In this document: positions 57,121-64,000 of the stretch, piece after piece
How positions within the stretch are numbered: the stretch's first letter is position 1
How the letters are laid out: each line of letters begins with the position of its first letter
Source: Paracoccus acridae
Lineage (GTDB): Bacteria; Pseudomonadota; Alphaproteobacteria; Rhodobacterales; Rhodobacteraceae
NCBI RefSeq assembly: GCF_014642735.1
Contig: NZ_BMIV01000007.1
Location: 62,001-126,000, forward strand
Direction: 5' to 3'
Length of the DNA stretch: 64,000 bases
The notes under the pieces: model-generated
What the model was told of the DNA's origin: nothing
The model's database searches: none
The model's input: only the letters and a program-made list of their open reading frames with translations
Translations under genes and position numbers: made by a program

Positions 57121-57146
57121 GAAGGCGGCCCCGCAAGGCCGCCTTC
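57121..57146. terminator. bidirectional terminator hairpin
   Basis: GAAGGCGGCC (57121-57130) and GGCCGCCTTC (57137-57146) form a perfect 10-bp stem with a 6-base loop between two convergent genes. No T-run follows on either strand. Confidence 0.65.
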
Positions 57147-57153
57147 AATCGGG

Positions 57154-57291
57154 TCACATCGCCTCGGCGCTTTCCTGCTGGATCACCTGTCCCGCAGTCG
57201 AGACATCGCGGCCCAGCCCCTGCGCGGTCTGGCAGCCGGCCAGGGTCAGCATCGCAAGAATGGCGCCAAGGCCGATAAAGGTCTTCTGCAT
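57154..57291 (-). CDS. entericidin-like small lipoprotein
   Basis: A 45-residue peptide, MQKTFIGLGAILAML..., with lipobox L-A-G-C20 and a short polar mature part CQTAQGLGRDVSTAGQ ending SAEAM. This matches the entericidin A/B (EcnAB) family, small membrane lipoproteins linked to a toxin-antidote role in Enterobacteria but of unclear role in Rhodobacterales. AAGGAG lies 8 bases before the ATG. A single copy is present. Confidence 0.82.
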   Translation of the reverse strand: MQKTFIGLGAILAMLTLAGCQTAQGLGRDVSTAGQVIQQESAEAM

Positions 57292-57354
57292 TCGTTACAC
57301 TCCTTTGCCATGATCTGCGACCGAACGCGGTTTTGCAGGACAGGTTCCGCAGCG

Positions 57355-57738
57355 TCAGAATGCCACCCCGGACCACAGCGCGACATTGGCATAGGGCGTG
57401 AATTCCCCGGTGCGCACGATGGCGCGGGCGTCGCGGGTCAGGGCCTTGAACGCGTCATGGGCCACGGTCCGGCCCTGGCCCAAGGCGCGCGCCCGCAGTT
57501 CGGCATCCAGATCCGCCGAGGCCTCGCTGGCCCAGGCGGATCGTTCCACCACCAGTTCCGCCACAACGGCGTCCAGCACGTCGAAGAACCGCGGCACGCC
57601 GCGCGTCACGGCCAGGTCGATGCAGCGCACGCCGGGCGGGACCGGCAGCCCCGCATCGCCGATCACCAGCAGGTCGCCATGGCCCATCGCGGCGATCAGC
57701 CCGGACAGTTCGGAATGCAACAAGGTGGTGCGTTTCAT
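57355..57738 (-). CDS. rbsD: D-ribose pyranase / fucose mutarotase family (RbsD/FucU)
   Basis: A 127-residue RbsD/FucU protein. HSELSGLIAAMGHGDLLVIGDAGLP (part: MGHGDLLVIGDAGLP) holds the catalytic histidine and aspartate region, and TGEFTPYANVALWSGVAF is the family's C-terminal signature. It interconverts pyranose and furanose forms of ribose or the anomers of fucose. No sugar ABC genes are adjacent. Three bases separate its start from the dipeptidase stop. Confidence 0.88.
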   Translation of the reverse strand: MKRTTLLHSELSGLIAAMGHGDLLVIGDAGLPVPPGVRCIDLAVTRGVPRFFDVLDAVVAELVVERSAWASEASADLDAELRARALGQGRTVAHDAFKALTRDARAIVRTGEFTPYANVALWSGVAF

Positions 57739-57741
57739 GGC

Positions 57742-58923
57742 TCAGCCCTCGGGCAAGGTTTCGGACAGATATCGGATCATGTTGCCGCCCATGACCTTGG
57801 CGATCTGCGCCTCGGTCAGGCCCTCGTCCATCAGCGCCTGCGTCAGGACCGCAAGGTTGGCCGCATCGAAGGGCACGCCCACGGACCCGTCATAATCCGA
57901 CCCCAGCGAGACGTGATTCTCGCCCACAAGGCGGATGGCGGCGACGATGCTTTCCGCGACATGGGCGGGGGTTCCGCCGCAGACGACATCGGCCCAGAAG
58001 CCGATGCCGATCACGCCACCCTTGGCCGCGATCTGCCGGACCAGGTCGTCGTCCAGGTTCCGCGCGCTGCCGCAATGGCCGCGGATGCCGGTATGGGACA
58101 GGATGGGGCGCGCATCGGGGATCGCCAGCACGTCCTGCACCATCAGGGGCGAGGCATGGGCCAGGTCGATCACCATGCCCCGTTCGATCATCCCATCCAC
58201 GACCTGCCGTCCGAAATCCGACAGACCCGCGCCGCTGCCGCCTTCGCCATGCAGGCTGCCGCCCAGTTCGTTGTCGAAGAAATGCGTCAGGCCCATCAGC
58301 CGGAAGCCCGCGTCATGCAGCACGTCGAGGTTGGCAATGTCGCCTTCCAGCGGATGCCCGCCCTCGGATCCCAGGATCGCCCCCAGGACCGATTGCCCGC
58401 CCGCGCGTGCCTCCAGGACGGCCTGCAGGTCCGCGCGCGACCGGATCAGGCGCAGCCGGTCGGGCACTTCCTGGGCTGCGCGAGCAAGCGCCTCGGCCTG
58501 CACCAGGGCGCGTTCGCGTAGGGAAAACCACGACCGGACCGGGCGCAACTGGCCCATGAACAACGGCGTGATGTTGTCGGCGGCGTCCGCGCTGTTCTGG
58601 TCATAGTTCTGGCCGCGCGGGCTTTTCGTCACCGTGGTAAAGACCTGAACCGCGACATTGCCTTCAAGCAGGCGCGGCACGTCGGTATGGCCCCGGTCGG
58701 CGCGCTCCAGGATGTCGCGGTCCCACAGCAGCGCGTCGGAATGCCAGTCGCCGATCACCAGGCGGTCATGCAGGGCCTGTGCCTCGGGGCTGACGGGCCA
58801 ACCGCCATCGGGCATCCGCAGCGGGTTCAGCGCCCGTTCGACATAGCCGGGCGCCAGGATGAAGAAGGCAGCGCCCGCCAAGACGATAAGCACCGCCACC
58901 GCTGCAAGTATCCGTCTCAGCAT
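57742..58923 (-). CDS. membrane-anchored M19 dipeptidase
   Basis: A 393-residue M19 dipeptidase with an N-terminal membrane span (LRRILAAVAVLIVLAGAAFF), so the enzyme probably faces the periplasm. Metal-ligand blocks are IGDWHSDALLWD, LGSEGGHPLEG, DLAHASPLMVQ, LSHTGIRGHCGSARN and LGSDYDGSVGVPFD. It differs from the cytoplasmic M19 gene at 41680-42720. The start is 58923 or 58932; AGAAG spacing favours 58923. The upstream repeat core ends inside this region. Confidence 0.88.
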   Translation of the reverse strand: MLRRILAAVAVLIVLAGAAFFILAPGYVERALNPLRMPDGGWPVSPEAQALHDRLVIGDWHSDALLWDRDILERADRGHTDVPRLLEGNVAVQVFTTVTKSPRGQNYDQNSADAADNITPLFMGQLRPVRSWFSLRERALVQAEALARAAQEVPDRLRLIRSRADLQAVLEARAGGQSVLGAILGSEGGHPLEGDIANLDVLHDAGFRLMGLTHFFDNELGGSLHGEGGSGAGLSDFGRQVVDGMIERGMVIDLAHASPLMVQDVLAIPDARPILSHTGIRGHCGSARNLDDDLVRQIAAKGGVIGIGFWADVVCGGTPAHVAESIVAAIRLVGENHVSLGSDYDGSVGVPFDAANLAVLTQALMDEGLTEAQIAKVMGGNMIRYLSETLPEG

Positions 58924-58927
58924 CGCC

Positions 58928-58990
58928 ACCATCTTCTGTGCAAAAATATCCGCGGGGGGATCCGCGCAGCGGATGGGGGCGGCAGCCCCC
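58928..58990 (-). repeat. GGATATTT-type repeat, copy 4, with two hairpins
   Basis: On the minus strand, after the pepF stop, come hairpins GGGGGC/GCCCCC (58975-58990) and ATCCGC/GCGGAT (58960-58974), then the core GGATATTT...GCACAGAAGATGGT (58928-58951). It lies between pepF and the co-directional dipeptidase, and its AGAAG may act as the dipeptidase ribosome site. Confidence 0.65.
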
Positions 58991-60808
58991 TTATGCCTCC
59001 AAGGCCTCAAGCTCGTCGATGAAGCCTTCGATCATCGAAAGGCCCTTGTCCCAGAACTTCGGGTCGGACGCGTCCAGCCCGAAGGGCGCCAGCAGATCCT
59101 TGTGGTGCTTCGATCCCCCTGCCGCCAGCAGGTCGAAATACTTGCCCTGGAAATCCGGCAACCCGCCTTCATAGGCCGCATAAAGCGCATTCACCAAGCC
59201 GTCGCCGAAAGCATAGGCATAGACATAGAAGGGCGAATGCACGAAATGCGGCACATAGGTCCAGAAGGTCTCGTATCCCGGCATGAATTCGAAGACCGGG
59301 CCAAGGCTTTCATGCTGGACCGACATCCACAGCGCGTTGATGTCGTCGGGGGTCAGCTCGCCCTCGGCCCGCGCCGCGTGCAGCTTGCATTCGAAGTCAT
59401 AGAAGGCGATCTGGCGGACGACCGTGTTGATCATGTCCTCGACCTTGCCGGCCAGCAGGGCCTTCTTCTGGACGGGATCGGTGGTTTTCGCCAGCAGGGC
59501 GCGGAAGGTCAGCATCTCGCCAAAGACCGACGCGGTTTCTGCCAGGGTCAGCGGGGTCGATGCCAGCAATTCGCCCTGACCTGCGGCCAGCCGCTGATGG
59601 ACGCCGTGGCCCAGTTCATGCGCCAGCGTCATCACGTCGCGCGGCTTGCCCAGATAGTTCAGCAGGACATAGGGATGCACGGTCGTCACGGTCGGATGGG
59701 CGAAGGCACCGGGCGCCTTGCCAGGCGTCACGGCGGCGTCGATCCAGCCCTTGTCAAAGAAGGGCTGCGCCAGTTCCGCCAGCCGGGGCGAAAAGCCCGC
59801 ATAGGCATCCAGAACCATCGCCCGCGCCTCGTCCCAGCCGATCACCTTGTCCGATGCCGTGGGAAGCGGCGCATTGCGGTCCCAGACCTGCAGCTTGTCC
59901 AGCCCCAGCCACTTGGCCTTCAGCGCGTAATAGCGGTGCGACAGGCGCGGATAGGCGGCGGTGACGGCGTTTCGCAACGCCTCGACCACCTCGGGCTCGA
60001 CGTGGTTCGACAGGTGGCGGCCATATTGCGGCGTGGGCATCTTGCGCCACTTGTCCTCGATGGCCTTTTCCTTGGCCAGGGTGTTGTGGATGCGGGCGAA
60101 CAGCTTGACATGTCTGCCGAAGACCTCGGCCAGGGCATGGGCCGCGGCCTTGCGCCGTGGGCGGTCGTGGTCGGTCAGCAGGTTCAGCGTGGCTTCAAGG
60201 CCCAGGGTCTCGCCCTCGACATCGAATTCCAGCGCGGCGGTGGTTTCATCGAACAGCCGGTTCCAGGCGGCGGCGCCCACGACCGAATTGTCGTGCAGGA
60301 ACTGTTCCAGTTCGTCCGACAACTGGTGGGGCCGCATGGCGCGCATCCGGTCGAAGACGGGTTTGTAGCGCGCAGGCCCGTCCGCGGCGGCAAAGACCGC
60401 CTGATAGGTTTCGTCGGGGATGCGGTTGAATTCCAGGCTGAAGAAGACCAGCGGCGTGGTGATGTCGGTGATCCGCCCCTGCAGGTCGCCCATCATCTTG
60501 GCGCGCGCGGCATCCGTGGTGTTCTGGTAATAGCGCAGCCCGGCATAGGACATGATCCGGCCCGCGGTGATGTCGATCTTCTGATAGGCCTCGATGCAGG
60601 CCAGCATCTCCGAGGGCGACAGGCTGGCCAGCTTGCCCTGATAGCGGGCGGCGAATTCCCTGGCCTCGGTTTCCAGGGTGGCGATGTCGGCGGTCAGTTC
60701 GACCGCATCCGGGGCGGGATAAAGATCGCTCAGATCCCATGCGGGAAGGGTGCCAAGATCGCTGCCCGTGACCTGTTCGCGGGCGTCGAAGGTCGGTTGT
60801 CCAGCCAT
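58991..60808 (-). CDS. pepF: oligoendopeptidase F (M3 family)
   Basis: A 605-residue zinc metallopeptidase of the M3B group. The active site is TLAHELGHGVHQRL (H-E-x-x-H), with the downstream zinc ligand in LAETASVFGEM. The N-terminal half is helical. It degrades short peptides in the cytoplasm. ATG 60808 gives the family start. Co-directional with the dipeptidase downstream; both act in peptide turnover. Confidence 0.93.
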   Translation of the reverse strand: MAGQPTFDAREQVTGSDLGTLPAWDLSDLYPAPDAVELTADIATLETEAREFAARYQGKLASLSPSEMLACIEAYQKIDITAGRIMSYAGLRYYQNTTDAARAKMMGDLQGRITDITTPLVFFSLEFNRIPDETYQAVFAAADGPARYKPVFDRMRAMRPHQLSDELEQFLHDNSVVGAAAWNRLFDETTAALEFDVEGETLGLEATLNLLTDHDRPRRKAAAHALAEVFGRHVKLFARIHNTLAKEKAIEDKWRKMPTPQYGRHLSNHVEPEVVEALRNAVTAAYPRLSHRYYALKAKWLGLDKLQVWDRNAPLPTASDKVIGWDEARAMVLDAYAGFSPRLAELAQPFFDKGWIDAAVTPGKAPGAFAHPTVTTVHPYVLLNYLGKPRDVMTLAHELGHGVHQRLAAGQGELLASTPLTLAETASVFGEMLTFRALLAKTTDPVQKKALLAGKVEDMINTVVRQIAFYDFECKLHAARAEGELTPDDINALWMSVQHESLGPVFEFMPGYETFWTYVPHFVHSPFYVYAYAFGDGLVNALYAAYEGGLPDFQGKYFDLLAAGGSKHHKDLLAPFGLDASDPKFWDKGLSMIEGFIDELEALEA

Positions 60809-60874
60809 GGGAATTCCTTTCCTGATCGTCCCAGATGTAACCCGCCTTGACCGGGACGCAAGGCTGCGCGGGCC

Positions 60875-61681
60875 TTACAGCGTCTCAAAAGCCGGTGCGT
60901 GACGCAGAACGCTGCCCTTGGGCAGGTCGCCGATCATCTGCATCGCCAGCCCCGCATAGGGCGAGCGAAGATCGGCGGGCTTGAAGCCAAGTTGCCCGTA
61001 ATAGCCTGGCGCGCCCACGACCACCACGGCGGCCGTGTCCGCCCAGGCCACCGCCTGCTGCACCAGGGCCATGCCAAGGCCCAGACGCTGGGCCTTGGGC
61101 GCGACGGAAAGGGGTGCCAGGGCATAGGCCGGCGCCTCGGCGCCCAGCGGCGACAAGGCGACGTGACCCAACAGGGTGCCCGCCGCATCGGCCACCAGCG
61201 ATAGGGACAGATCGCCGTCCTGGCGCAGCTTGCGCACCAGGCGCGCCTCGTCGTCGCCCCCGAAGGCGGCAATCAGAAGGGCATCGATGGCGTCCAGATC
61301 CTGGCGGGTTTCGCGGCGGATGACAGGGAACACTTCGCGGCGCTGGAAGTCGCGCCCGATCCCGGAACTTTCGCGCCCCCATGCGCTGTCTGCGGTCCGC
61401 GCGCCATGCGCCGCAAAGGCATCGGCGTCGATGAACAGTTCGGACAGGTGCCAGATCAGCGGATCCTCGTCCTGCCACAGGTCGAAGCGCAGGCAGCCCG
61501 GTTCCTCGCGGCTCAGCCGAAGGTGTTCGGGCAGCAGCGACAGCGCGGTCATCATCTGGCCCGCGTCCTGGCAGACCAGCTGGCCGGTCAGGCCCAGCAT
61601 CGGCCTGGGCAGCGGAACGGGCGTGCCCTTGGCCTCGTGGTGGTGGCGGGGCGAATGATGATGGCCGCAGGCGCAGGTCAT
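60875..61681 (-). CDS. fusion: His/Cys-rich tail + ABM domain + GNAT acetyltransferase
   Basis: A 268-residue three-part protein. Residues 1-16 (MTCACGHHHSPRHHHE) hold two cysteines and six histidines, a likely metal-binding tail. Residues about 29-115 form an antibiotic-biosynthesis-monooxygenase-like ferredoxin fold (LTGQLVCQDAGQMM, LSELFIDADAFAAH). Residues about 120-262 form a GNAT domain (YALAPLSVAPKAQRLGLG acetyl-CoA loop, VVGAPGYYGQLGF). Functions of the parts are known as families; the joint role is unknown. ATG 61681 precedes the tail directly. Confidence 0.75.
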   Translation of the reverse strand: MTCACGHHHSPRHHHEAKGTPVPLPRPMLGLTGQLVCQDAGQMMTALSLLPEHLRLSREEPGCLRFDLWQDEDPLIWHLSELFIDADAFAAHGARTADSAWGRESSGIGRDFQRREVFPVIRRETRQDLDAIDALLIAAFGGDDEARLVRKLRQDGDLSLSLVADAAGTLLGHVALSPLGAEAPAYALAPLSVAPKAQRLGLGMALVQQAVAWADTAAVVVVGAPGYYGQLGFKPADLRSPYAGLAMQMIGDLPKGSVLRHAPAFETL

Positions 61682-61708
61682 GATGGTCCTTTCAGGGGAT
61701 CAGAAGGG

Positions 61709-63268
61709 TCATTCCCACTCGATCGTGCCCGGCGGCTTCGAGGTGATGTCATAGGTGCAGCGGTTGATGCCCTTGACCTCGTTGATGATCCGCGTCGCGG
61801 TTTCGCCCAGGAAATCGTGGGTGAAGGGATAATAATCCGCCGTCATCCCGTCCACGGATGTGACAGCCCGCAGTGCGCAGGCATAGTCATAGGTCCGCCC
61901 GTCGCCCATCACGCCCACGGTGCGCACCGGCAGGATCGCCACGAAGGCCTGCCAGATCTCGTCGTAAAGGCCGTGCCTGCGGATCTGGTCGATGAAGACG
62001 GCATCGGCCTTGCGCAGGATGTCCAGCTTTTCGCGCGTGATCTCTCCGGGGCAGCGGATAGCAAGGCCGGGGCCAGGGAAGGGATGGCGGCCGATGAACT
62101 TGTCGGGCAGGCCAAGCTCTCGGCCCAGGGCGCGGACCTCGTCCTTGAACAGCTCGCGCAGGGGCTCGACCAGCTTCAGGCCCATCTTTTCCGGCAGGCC
62201 GCCGACATTATGGTGCGACTTGATCGTGACCGAAGGACCGCCGCTGAAGCTGACGGATTCGATCACGTCGGGATACAGCGTGCCCTGGGCCAGGAACTCG
62301 GCCCCCTCGATGGCGGATGCGTAGCGCTGGAACACGTCGATGAACAGCCGCCCGATCGTCTTGCGCTTGACCTCGGGGTCGGAAACCCCTTCCAGCGCGC
62401 CCAGGAACAGTTCGGATTCGTCGGCGTGGATCAGCGGGATGTTGTAGTGGTCGCGGAACATGGTCACGACTTCCTCGGCCTCGTTCAGGCGCAGAAGGCC
62501 GTGGTCCACGAAGACGCAGGTCAGCTGGTCGCCGATCGCCTCGTGGATCAGGACGGCGGCGACGGAACTGTCCACGCCGCCGGACAGTCCGCAGATGACC
62601 TTCTTGTCGCCGACCTGTTCGCGGATCTTGCGGATCGCCTCGTCCCGGTAACCCGCCATGGTCCAGTCGCCGGTAAAGCCCGCCAGCCGGACGAAGTTTT
62701 CCAGCATGATGCGGCCGCGCGGGGTGTGATGCACCTCGGGGTGGAACTGCACGCCATAGAAGCGACGGGCTTCGTCCGCGATCATCGCGAAGGGCGCATT
62801 GGGCGAGACGCCGATCACCTCGAAGCCGGGCGCAAGCGCGGTCACGCGGTCGCCATGGCTCATCCACACCTCCTCGCGTCCCGCATCGAACAGGCCCGCG
62901 AAGATGCCGTCGCCCTTGTGACCGGGGGCCGGGGCGATGAAGGCGCGGCCGTATTCGGCATGGTGCCCGCCTTCGACCGCGCCGCCCAGCTGCTCCATCA
63001 TCACCTGCTGGCCATAGCAGATGCCGAAGATCGGCACGCCCAGGTCGAAGACCGCCTGCGGGGCGCGGGGGCTGCCCGCGCGGGTCACGCTGTCCGGTCC
63101 GCCCGACAGGATCACCGCCTGCGGGTTCAGCCCGCGCAGGATGTCGTCCGTCAGCAGGTTATAGGGGTGGATTTCGCAAAAGACGTTCAGTTCGCGCAGA
63201 CGGCGCGCGATCAACTGCGTCACCTGGGATCCGAAGTCGATGATCAGAAGGCGTTGGTGCTGGGTCAT
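61709..63268 (-). CDS. guaA: GMP synthase (glutamine-hydrolysing)
   Basis: A 519-residue two-domain enzyme. The class I amidotransferase domain has nucleophile C84 ([10 protein letters not shown]) and the H-x-E in [11 protein letters not shown]; the ATP-pyrophosphatase domain has the PP-loop [12 protein letters not shown]; the dimerisation domain ends [11 protein letters not shown]. It converts XMP to GMP. The 27-base gap to the ABM-GNAT gene suggests one transcript. Confidence 0.97.
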   Translation of the reverse strand: MTQHQRLLIIDFGSQVTQLIARRLRELNVFCEIHPYNLLTDDILRGLNPQAVILSGGPDSVTRAGSPRAPQAVFDLGVPIFGICYGQQVMMEQLGGAVEGGHHAEYGRAFIAPAPGHKGDGIFAGLFDAGREEVWMSHGDRVTALAPGFEVIGVSPNAPFAMIADEARRFYGVQFHPEVHHTPRGRIMLENFVRLAGFTGDWTMAGYRDEAIRKIREQVGDKKVICGLSGGVDSSVAAVLIHEAIGDQLTCVFVDHGLLRLNEAEEVVTMFRDHYNIPLIHADESELFLGALEGVSDPEVKRKTIGRLFIDVFQRYASAIEGAEFLAQGTLYPDVIESVSFSGGPSVTIKSHHNVGGLPEKMGLKLVEPLRELFKDEVRALGRELGLPDKFIGRHPFPGPGLAIRCPGEITREKLDILRKADAVFIDQIRRHGLYDEIWQAFVAILPVRTVGVMGDGRTYDYACALRAVTSVDGMTADYYPFTHDFLGETATRIINEVKGINRCTYDITSKPPGTIEWE

Positions 63269-63369
63269 GGATGCGCTTTAAGCGCGCCCATGCCGTCGTG
63301 CAAGGGATTCGGCTGCCGGAACTGCCCCCAGCAGGCCCGCGTTCCGCCGGACCATCGAAAGAGGTTTTC

Positions 63370-63897
63370 ATGTCCACCTTCCGCGCCCTTGCCGCACCGC
63401 TTGCCTTGTCGCTGCTGTCCGCCTGCGGGCAGGGACCGGGCATGGCGCTGCCGTGGCGGCAGGCGGAACCCCCGGCCGAGGAGTCCCTGGCCGCATCCTG
63501 CACCGGCGATCCGGCCATCGCCGCCGCCCTGGACGGCGCCGTCAACGCCGCGCGCCAGGCCGAGGGCAAGACGCTGCTGGACCGCGCGCCTTTGCTGGCG
63601 CAGATCGCGCAAAGCCACGCCTGCGACATGGCCGCGCTTGGCCGCGTCGATGTGGAAGGCTCGAACGGGTCCAGCGTCGTGGACCGGGCGCGGGCGGTGG
63701 GATACCCGGTCTGCGGGGTGGTGCAGCTTGTCAGCCGGGGCGGCAGCCCGGCGGATGCCCTTGCCGCCTGGCTGTCCCAGGATGCGCAGCGGACCGAGCT
63801 TCTGGGCCAGACCAGCCGGCAACTGGGCAGCGGCCATGCCGTCGGGGCGGACGGGCGGACCTATTACAGCGTGGTCCTGGGCGACAACTGCCGCTGA
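63370..63897 (+). CDS. CAP/SCP domain lipoprotein
   Basis: A 175-residue lipoprotein with signal MSTFRALAAPLALSLLSAC (lipobox LSAC19). The mature part is a CAP (SCP/PR-1-like) domain: NAARQAEGKTLL, IAQSHACDMAALG and the AWLSQDAQRTELLG block. Bacterial CAP proteins bind or cut envelope components, mechanism unclear. ATG 63370 has AAAGAGG upstream. Confidence 0.85.
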   Translation: MSTFRALAAPLALSLLSACGQGPGMALPWRQAEPPAEESLAASCTGDPAIAAALDGAVNAARQAEGKTLLDRAPLLAQIAQSHACDMAALGRVDVEGSNGSSVVDRARAVGYPVCGVVQLVSRGGSPADALAAWLSQDAQRTELLGQTSRQLGSGHAVGADGRTYYSVVLGDNCR

Positions 63898-63906
63898 CCA
63901 AAGGCG

Positions 63907-63923
63907 GGGGGCATTGCGCCCCC
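63907..63923. terminator. short GC hairpin between convergent genes
   Basis: GGGGG (63907-63911) and CCCCC (63919-63923) around a 7-base loop, between the CAP gene and the convergent livM-like gene. No T-run. Confidence 0.4.
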
Positions 63924-63928
63924 GGTTC

Positions 63929-64000
63929 CTATTTCTCGGGCACCAGCCCGCGCGGGGCAAAGCGCAGCACCAGCAGCAGGACCAGGCCCATGGCGATGAA
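63929..64000 (-). CDS. branched-chain amino acid ABC permease (LivM-like), C-terminal end
   Basis: The last 23 residues and stop of a membrane protein are visible on the minus strand: ...AMGLVLLLVLRFAPRGLVPEK. The LRFAPRGL ending is typical of LivM/LivH-type permeases of the high-affinity leucine/isoleucine/valine importers. The rest lies beyond the window, so the call is tentative. Confidence 0.55.
   Translation of the reverse strand, partial: FIAMGLVLLLVLRFAPRGLVPEK

Overview
The window is high-GC chromosomal DNA from an alphaproteobacterium, most likely Paracoccus or a close relative in the Rhodobacterales. The signs are a Paracoccus-type cytochrome c550 next to cytochrome aa3 subunit I, a CckA kinase, a C4-pathway 5-aminolevulinate synthase with an FNR-type box, and an alphaproteobacterial SOS box (GAAC-N7-GAAC) before recA. 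Genes are dense and mostly housekeeping, with many 1- to 8-base overlaps. No rRNA, CRISPR array or prophage is visible. There is one tRNA, tRNA-Leu(GAG).

Layout. 1-9.5 kb: end of a GH25 lysozyme, CPBP protease, aspS, a DUF1800/DUF1501 pair, a response regulator, methylmalonyl-CoA epimerase, small membrane proteins, a nitroreductase and an M48 lipoprotein. 9.5-24.5 kb: an AT-rich 294-base spacer, ilvBH, bpt, glnE, an MshEN-GT2 glycosyltransferase, carA, yqeY, then the respiratory group cycA / universal stress protein / ctaD / DUF2244, and lipB. 24.6-36.4 kb: tRNA-Leu, ugd, rsmB, cckA, a broken recA, alaS, small genes and gatB. 36.7-49.6 kb: a transglycosylase lipoprotein, peptidases, hemA, a RodZ-like protein, an orphan ParA, a complete vitamin B12 uptake operon (btuBFCD) behind a cobalamin riboswitch, and a sirtuin. 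49.7-64 kb: a copper chaperone-like protein, HAD hydrolase, DMT transporter, lepA, an AT-rich island with an OLD-family nuclease and a RAYT transposase, then small secreted proteins, rbsD, dipeptidase, pepF, an ABM-GNAT fusion, guaA, a CAP-domain lipoprotein and the end of a livM-like permease.

The most notable observations are four. (1) recA lacks about 61 nt that encode the DNA-binding loop L2 and is frameshifted, while its SOS box and terminator are intact. (2) A low-GC, single-gene OLD-type ATPase-TOPRIM nuclease, a likely anti-phage gene, starts three bases after lepA. (3) It converges on a RAYT transposase whose C-terminal tail is encoded through three REP-like palindromes. (4) A dispersed repeat (core GGATATTT...CAGAAGATGA, one divergent copy) sits beside GC-rich hairpins at four gene ends. 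In addition, four convergent gene pairs share a CTAG that supplies both stop codons. All coordinates come from reading the sequence; family assignments rest on recognised motifs, not on database searches.
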